9,589 nucleotides of DNA from an uncultured Erysipelotrichaceae bacterium (GTDB lineage Bacteria > Bacillota_I > Bacilli_A > Erysipelotrichales > Erysipelotrichaceae), in contig CADBLN010000125.1 of assembly GCA_902795525.1 (NCBI GenBank), forward strand, positions 1 through 9,589. The letters run 5' to 3'. The notes below the pieces were generated by a model that worked only from the letters and a program-made list of their open reading frames with translations, made no database searches and was not told where the DNA came from. This document shows positions 5,840-9,589 of this stretch, in pieces. Positions within the stretch are counted from its first letter, which is position 1. Every line of letters begins with the position of its first letter. A program made the translations under genes and the position numbers.

Positions 5840-6707
5840 GTTTGTTGTTTATCTTCAAAATGTAGAGAATATTTCAAATATAAATTCAAATTTAGTCAAA
5901 GGAATCATCCTTGCTGACAAGCAGTTTTCTAGTGCTATTACTACCTCAAGCATTAGTAAACAAGATATCGAATTAATACATCAGTTTAAATATCGTGCGT
6001 TTGTGAAGATGGATCGTCTTTTTGAAGAGGAAGAATTAGATGTAGTAAGAGAATACCTAATGAAGCTAGAAAGTTTTAATGTTGATGAAGTTATATACAC
6101 TGATATTGCGATAAAAGTTTTGATAGAAGAATTAGGACTTAAGCTAAATGGTATATATGCACCTGAAACATTGTTGACAAATTACTGTGACATAGAGAGT
6201 TTAAAAGCGGAAGGTGTTTCTGGTTGTGTGATTTCAAAAGACATTCCTCTTAGAGATGTTTATATGGTCATTCAAAATGTGCCTGGCTATTGTTCTTTAA
6301 GAATCCATGGACCTATTTTGGTTGCTTATTCACGAAGACAGTACATAAATGCATATTTGGATAGTAATAAAGAGTACCTCAAAAACTATTTTCTGCAGGA
6401 AGAAACTCGAGAATCCAAACTGCCAATAATAGAAAAGAGTACTGGCAATTGGCTATATGCTTCTTGTCTACAGAGTTTTAGTGAGATAAAGTATTTAAAG
6501 GATTCTCCGGTAGTGAATTTATTGATTGATAATTGTTTTTATGAGGATGAATACACGTTAAAGGTAGTGGACTTGTATGATGCCGTTGTAAATAATCTCC
6601 TGTCGCCAGAACAGGCTTTAGAAAATTTAAAACAAATTGAAACTACAATTGATTATATGGATATAAACGAGTTAAGGGAGACATGGTTAGATAAGGAAAA
6701 AGTATGA
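5832..6707 (+). CDS. trhP1: TrhP1-like U32 family protein (tRNA 5-hydroxyuridine synthesis)
   Basis: This 291-residue protein is close in size to B. subtilis TrhP1/YrrN (309). It looks like a degenerate TIM-barrel relative of the U32 family: a barrel-type strand-helix pattern runs through residues 20-165, ending in LRIHGPILVAYSRRQYINAY (156-175). That stretch corresponds to the 'HG...YSxR' segment of U32 proteins, but without the four cysteines of the TrhP2 partner. The assignment rests mainly on the neighbour: in B. subtilis trhP1 and trhP2 are adjacent and act together in prephenate-dependent formation of 5-hydroxyuridine at the tRNA wobble position 34. ATG 5832 has AGAGG 8 bases upstream and overlaps the nnr stop. 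The TGA stop shares ATGA with trhP2, indicating coupled translation and probably matched amounts. Sequence similarity on its own is weak, so the exact role is moderately sure. Confidence 0.65.
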   Translation: MSEFVVYLQNVENISNINSNLVKGIILADKQFSSAITTSSISKQDIELIHQFKYRAFVKMDRLFEEEELDVVREYLMKLESFNVDEVIYTDIAIKVLIEELGLKLNGIYAPETLLTNYCDIESLKAEGVSGCVISKDIPLRDVYMVIQNVPGYCSLRIHGPILVAYSRRQYINAYLDSNKEYLKNYFLQEETRESKLPIIEKSTGNWLYASCLQSFSEIKYLKDSPVVNLLIDNCFYEDEYTLKVVDLYDAVVNNLLSPEQALENLKQIETTIDYMDINELRETWLDKEKV

Positions 6708-7903
6708 AGATTGAATTATTAGCGCCAGCTGGCGATTTAGAGCGATTAAAGGTTGCGGTTACTTATGGTGCTGACGCAGTTTACTTCGGTGGTAAACAGT
6801 TTTCGTTGCGAGCTAGAGCTAGTAATTTCACCTTAGAGGATATTAAAGAGGCGGTTATTTTTGCTCATGAACACGGGAGCAAAGTTTATGTTACGGTCAA
6901 CATAATTCCTCATAACAGTGATTTTGATGGTCTCAGCGAGTATTTACAGATACTACAGGGCTTAGATGTTGACGCCATAATTTGTGCTTCATTAGCAATA
7001 TTACAGTTATGTAAAAAGGTGGCACCTAAGTTAGAGGTGCATGTTTCTACTCAACAAACTACATTGAATTCTGCTGCCATTAAATTTTGGCAAGAACAAG
7101 GAGCAGACAGAATTGTTTTGGCAAGAGAAGTAAGCCTAGCTCAAATTAGACAGATTAAAGAGCACTCAAGTTTGCCACTGGAATTGTTTATCCATGGTGG
7201 CATGTGTGCTAATTTTAGTGGTAGATGTACAATTTCAAATTTACTGACAAACAGGGACGCAAATAGAGGAGGCTGTGCTCAGTCTTGTCGGTGGAACTAT
7301 CATCTTTGGCATAAAGAGGAATTGCTAGATAAACCGGATTATCTGTTTTCTATGGGAAGCAAAGACATGTGTACAATAGAGTGTTTGGAAGAAATATTGA
7401 ATACTCAACCAGTAAGCTTAAAGATTGAAGGAAGAATGAAAACAGCATTCTATATCGCTTGTATTGTGAAGGGATATCGTTTTGCCATTGATTGCTATGA
7501 AAAACAAGGCTATATTGGTGAAGATCAGTTAAGATATAGTCGTTCATTAATTGAATTAGCTAGCAATAGAGATTGGTTCTTGGGTTTCTATCGTGGTTTG
7601 CCAGGAAAGCAAGGGCAACTTTATAATATTCCAAATACAGCTAATCAATTGTTCGTTGCCAATGTGAAAGATTATAAAGATGGCGTTGCAACAATTGAGG
7701 TAAGAAATAATTTCAAGTGTGGTGATAGATTGGCAGTTTTAAATCCAGAAGGACAGCCAGTTGAATTTGTTGTTGAAGGCTTAGAGACTTTGGAAGGAGA
7801 ACCTGTAGAAGTAGCCAACAAGCCAATGCAGTTGTTAAAGACAAAAATACCGTATGAAGTTAATGAATATTCATATATATTTGCGAAAGGAAAGATAGAA
7901 TGA
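6704..7903 (+). CDS. trhP2: TrhP2-like U32 family iron-sulfur protein (tRNA 5-hydroxyuridine synthesis)
   Basis: This 399-residue protein is a clear U32 family member (PF01136). MKIELLAPAGDLERLKVAV opens the TIM barrel, followed by YGADAVYFGG (21-30), VSTQQTTLNS (114-123) and the signature ELFIHGGMC...SGRC...NRDANRGGCAQSCRW (160-197). The four cysteines C168, C175, C191 and C195 are the expected 4Fe-4S ligands. SKDMCTIECL (219-228) and SLKIEGRM (238-245) complete the core, and a C-terminal beta domain follows from about 310. Although annotated as peptidases, characterised members modify RNA: TrhP in E. coli and TrhP1/TrhP2 in B. subtilis make 5-hydroxyuridine at wobble U34 of tRNA using prephenate. 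ATG 6704 has AAGGA 6 bases upstream and sits in an ATGA overlap with trhP1; the stop makes another ATGA with the methyltransferase gene. Confidence 0.88.
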   Translation: MKIELLAPAGDLERLKVAVTYGADAVYFGGKQFSLRARASNFTLEDIKEAVIFAHEHGSKVYVTVNIIPHNSDFDGLSEYLQILQGLDVDAIICASLAILQLCKKVAPKLEVHVSTQQTTLNSAAIKFWQEQGADRIVLAREVSLAQIRQIKEHSSLPLELFIHGGMCANFSGRCTISNLLTNRDANRGGCAQSCRWNYHLWHKEELLDKPDYLFSMGSKDMCTIECLEEILNTQPVSLKIEGRMKTAFYIACIVKGYRFAIDCYEKQGYIGEDQLRYSRSLIELASNRDWFLGFYRGLPGKQGQLYNIPNTANQLFVANVKDYKDGVATIEVRNNFKCGDRLAVLNPEGQPVEFVVEGLETLEGEPVEVANKPMQLLKTKIPYEVNEYSYIFAKGKIE

Positions 7904-8631
7904 TTGTTGAAGGAGCTATTGCTGTTAAGACAGCAATTAAGAGTAAATACCGCAGGGTTGAAAAGATTTACATTGATGTTGATAAGCACAATAGCGATGT
8001 TGCTTACATTGTTCAAGAAGCTTATACTGATAGAATCCCTGTCGAAAGATGTTCTATTGAAAGAATTATGGAATTGGCGAGTGGCAAGACTCATGGCGGT
8101 ATTATTGCAGATGTTGAGCCAAGGCGCTTTCAAGCTATCACATCACTATTGACAGTAGATAAACCTTTCTTAGCTTTGGTTGAAGGTGTTGAAGACTCCT
8201 ACAACCTAGGATATATTTTAAGAAGCTTGTACGCTTTTGGCTGTAATGGGGTTATCTTGCCACAAAGAGAATGGAATTTCGAAGATAATGTAATGTTGAA
8301 AAGTAGTGCAGGAGCAAGTGAATATATTCCAATTCATTTAAGTGATGACCTAATTGAAACATGTGAGATATTGCATCAAAACGATTTTAAGATTGTCAGT
8401 GCTTTTAGAGGGAAAAACGCTAAAAACATATATAAAGCGAATTTGAAAAATGATTCTATATTGGTATGTATAGGAGGACCATTAAGAGGTCTTTCAAAAG
8501 AAGTTTTAGACAACAGTGATGAATTTGTTTACATACCATATGCTAATGATTTTAAAAATGCCTTGAATGCAGCAAGCGCTACAGTGGTTGTTGCTTCTGA
8601 AGTATTTAGGCAAAAACATGAAGGAGATTAA
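7900..8631 (+). CDS. SpoU/TrmH-family RNA 2'-O-methyltransferase-like protein (divergent)
   Basis: This 243-residue protein has the SpoU architecture: an N-terminal substrate-binding region (1-80, with SGKTHGGIIADVEPRRFQ) and a SPOUT methyltransferase domain (90-240). Motif 1 is convincing: LVEGVEDSYNLGYILRSLYAFGCNGVIL (93-120), with Asn102 and the catalytic-type Arg108. Motif 2 reads IGGPLRGLS (191-199), where Pro194 replaces the usual Glu of 'GxEGxGLS'. Motif 3 reads IPYANDFKNALNAASA (212-227), where 'SLN' has become ALN, although Asn223 is kept. Family members methylate a ribose 2'-OH in 23S rRNA or tRNA with S-adenosylmethionine. The changed motifs mean either a distinct subfamily or reduced activity, and the target cannot be given. 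It starts at ATG 7900 with AAAGGA 8 bases upstream and is coupled to trhP2, so the operon puts three RNA-modification genes together. Confidence 0.78.
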   Translation: MIVEGAIAVKTAIKSKYRRVEKIYIDVDKHNSDVAYIVQEAYTDRIPVERCSIERIMELASGKTHGGIIADVEPRRFQAITSLLTVDKPFLALVEGVEDSYNLGYILRSLYAFGCNGVILPQREWNFEDNVMLKSSAGASEYIPIHLSDDLIETCEILHQNDFKIVSAFRGKNAKNIYKANLKNDSILVCIGGPLRGLSKEVLDNSDEFVYIPYANDFKNALNAASATVVVASEVFRQKHEGD

Positions 8632-8633
8632 TT

Positions 8634-9589
8634 ATGAGAGAACCTTTTTATATGAGCGATAAAACAGTAATATTGAACTTCTCGGCTGCTTATTACCAAA
8701 CTGTCGAAGATTTATTGAATAGTGAAGGTTTTAAAATCTTTATAGGAGATTATTTAAAGCACTTGGCTGTAAATCATATTCGAACATATAAGTGGGTAAC
8801 AAATGGCCGTCAACTAGATGAGATGATTAATGAACTTATTCTGATTACCAAACAATTATTAGTCCTAGACCCCGATGAGATTTATGCTCCTTTAATGGAA
8901 GATGTTAATAGGATGAGAGCATTGTTTATGGTTGAAGATGCATATAATTTCTGGAGGCGAAAACAAAGGTTTAGTATTGTTAATAGCTCATCATCCAATT
9001 CTTTGGCATTTGGCAGTTTTATGGATGCTGATACTCACTATAGCCAGTTAGTATTACAACTATATCGTACTTGTGAAGAAAAACTTCAGGGAAAGCAAAA
9101 CAGAGTTTATAGACAGCTGCAAGCTGGTACAAATGCTAGTTGTGTCTTGCAAAACTATCGTTGGAACGTTTTGCCTGGCTATAACATGCTAAAAAACATT
9201 CCTTTTATAAATACGGTAATGCTTAGAACTCCAATTCTTTTACACCCAAGTTCAAATAAAAGAACAGGAACTTTTATTGAGTTACAAGAAAATCCTATCA
9301 AAGGCGCAAATGTCAGCAGTAAAGATTTTATATGTTTTCCTTTAAAAGTTTCCGACTTGTTATGTTTTGTTTATTTTCATCGTGATTTTATGAGCAGTGG
9401 CATATCACTAGCAAATCTATTTGAACTTGCAACTGAGGAAGAATGCGTTAATCAAAAACCAGATTTAATTTGCGTTTTTGGTAATCCTGACGAAAAAGAT
9501 CAATGTGTCTTTTATCATGATAAAAACAATGACATATGGGTTGGCAGCGTGTCATATGACTCCAAAATTGAGTATTTTGGATACATCAA
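8634..9589 (+). CDS. Unrecognised protein, 5' part (gene continues past the window)
   Basis: An open frame runs from ATG 8634 to the window edge, 318 codons without a stop, starting MREPFYMSDKTVILNFSAAY. AAGGAG (8621-8626) ends 7 bases upstream, and the gene starts 2 bases after the methyltransferase stop, so it is a real member of the same operon. I do not recognise the family. The protein looks soluble, with no signal peptide or membrane span. The first 150 residues or so appear mostly helical, with many aromatic and charged residues (IRTYKWVTNGRQLDEM; EDAYNFWRRKQRFSIV). From about residue 180 the pattern is more beta-like, with a PFINTVMLRTPILLHPSSNKR stretch and several Cys in the last third (CFPLKVSDLLCF, EECVNQ, ICVFG, QCVFYHD) in no clear metal-binding spacing. 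The end of the protein, where a diagnostic domain may lie, is missing. Codon use resembles its neighbours, so recent transfer is not suggested. Confidence 0.8.
   Translation, partial: MREPFYMSDKTVILNFSAAYYQTVEDLLNSEGFKIFIGDYLKHLAVNHIRTYKWVTNGRQLDEMINELILITKQLLVLDPDEIYAPLMEDVNRMRALFMVEDAYNFWRRKQRFSIVNSSSSNSLAFGSFMDADTHYSQLVLQLYRTCEEKLQGKQNRVYRQLQAGTNASCVLQNYRWNVLPGYNMLKNIPFINTVMLRTPILLHPSSNKRTGTFIELQENPIKGANVSSKDFICFPLKVSDLLCFVYFHRDFMSSGISLANLFELATEEECVNQKPDLICVFGNPDEKDQCVFYHDKNNDIWVGSVSYDSKIEYFGYI

Noticed and set aside
7672..8133. A 153-residue minus-strand open frame across the trhP2-methyltransferase junction
   Set aside because: It lies opposite two well-supported genes, has no family resemblance and no convincing ribosome site. 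The other minus-strand frames (for example 2558-2833 and 4127-4393) are rejected for the same reason.
7904..8152. An 82-residue frame inside the start of the methyltransferase gene
   Set aside because: It is a Leu-rich shadow in another frame of a gene with clear SpoU motifs.

Overview
The window is AT-rich, tightly packed bacterial chromosome. Every gene lies on the + strand, with short gene overlaps, AGGAGG-type ribosome binding sites and compact U-tailed terminators. Gene content (RecX, a YhaM-type 3'-5' exoribonuclease, a TrhP1/TrhP2 pair, a YtvI-like AI-2E protein, a diacylglycerol-glucosyltransferase-like GT4) points to a low-GC Bacillota. An Erysipelotrichia-like or neighbouring Bacilli lineage is a guess from the overall feel of the proteins, not a demonstrated placement. 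The code looks standard: TGA ends three intact genes and TGG is used for Trp.

Region 1 (1-2142) is one transcription unit: the 3' end of a GT4 glycosyltransferase, recX, then yhaM, each overlapping the next, closed by a hairpin terminator. yhaM is interrupted by a single in-frame TGA at 1811-1813. Both halves otherwise match the whole family in the same frame, so this is a nonsense substitution, a base-calling error or a readthrough codon.

Region 2 (2143-3256) is a small metal operon: a candidate promoter overlapped by a perfect 8-5-8 palindrome, a TTG-started CopZ-like heavy-metal-binding protein, then one base later a ZIP-family metal transporter, and a strong terminator. The ZIP protein has Val where one of the usual metal-ligand Glu residues is expected.

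Region 3 (3257-4335) is a single gene for an AI-2E/YtvI-type membrane protein. It has its own TATAAT box placed so that the mRNA would begin at or beside the ATG (leaderless candidate), and its own terminator.

Region 4 (4336-9589, running off the end) is a second operon with almost no spacing: nnr (bifunctional NAD(P)H-hydrate repair, with an eroded epimerase half), trhP1 and trhP2 (U32 proteins of tRNA wobble-uridine 5-hydroxylation), a divergent SpoU/TrmH-like RNA methyltransferase, and the first 318 codons of a protein I do not recognise. The theme is metabolite repair plus RNA modification. No tRNA, rRNA, CRISPR array, insertion sequence, phage gene or riboswitch was seen, and no gene-free stretch exceeds 120 bases. 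I found no wholly new system. The points most worth following are the yhaM TGA, the palindrome before the metal operon, the eroded active sites in three enzymes or transporters, and the unknown terminal gene.
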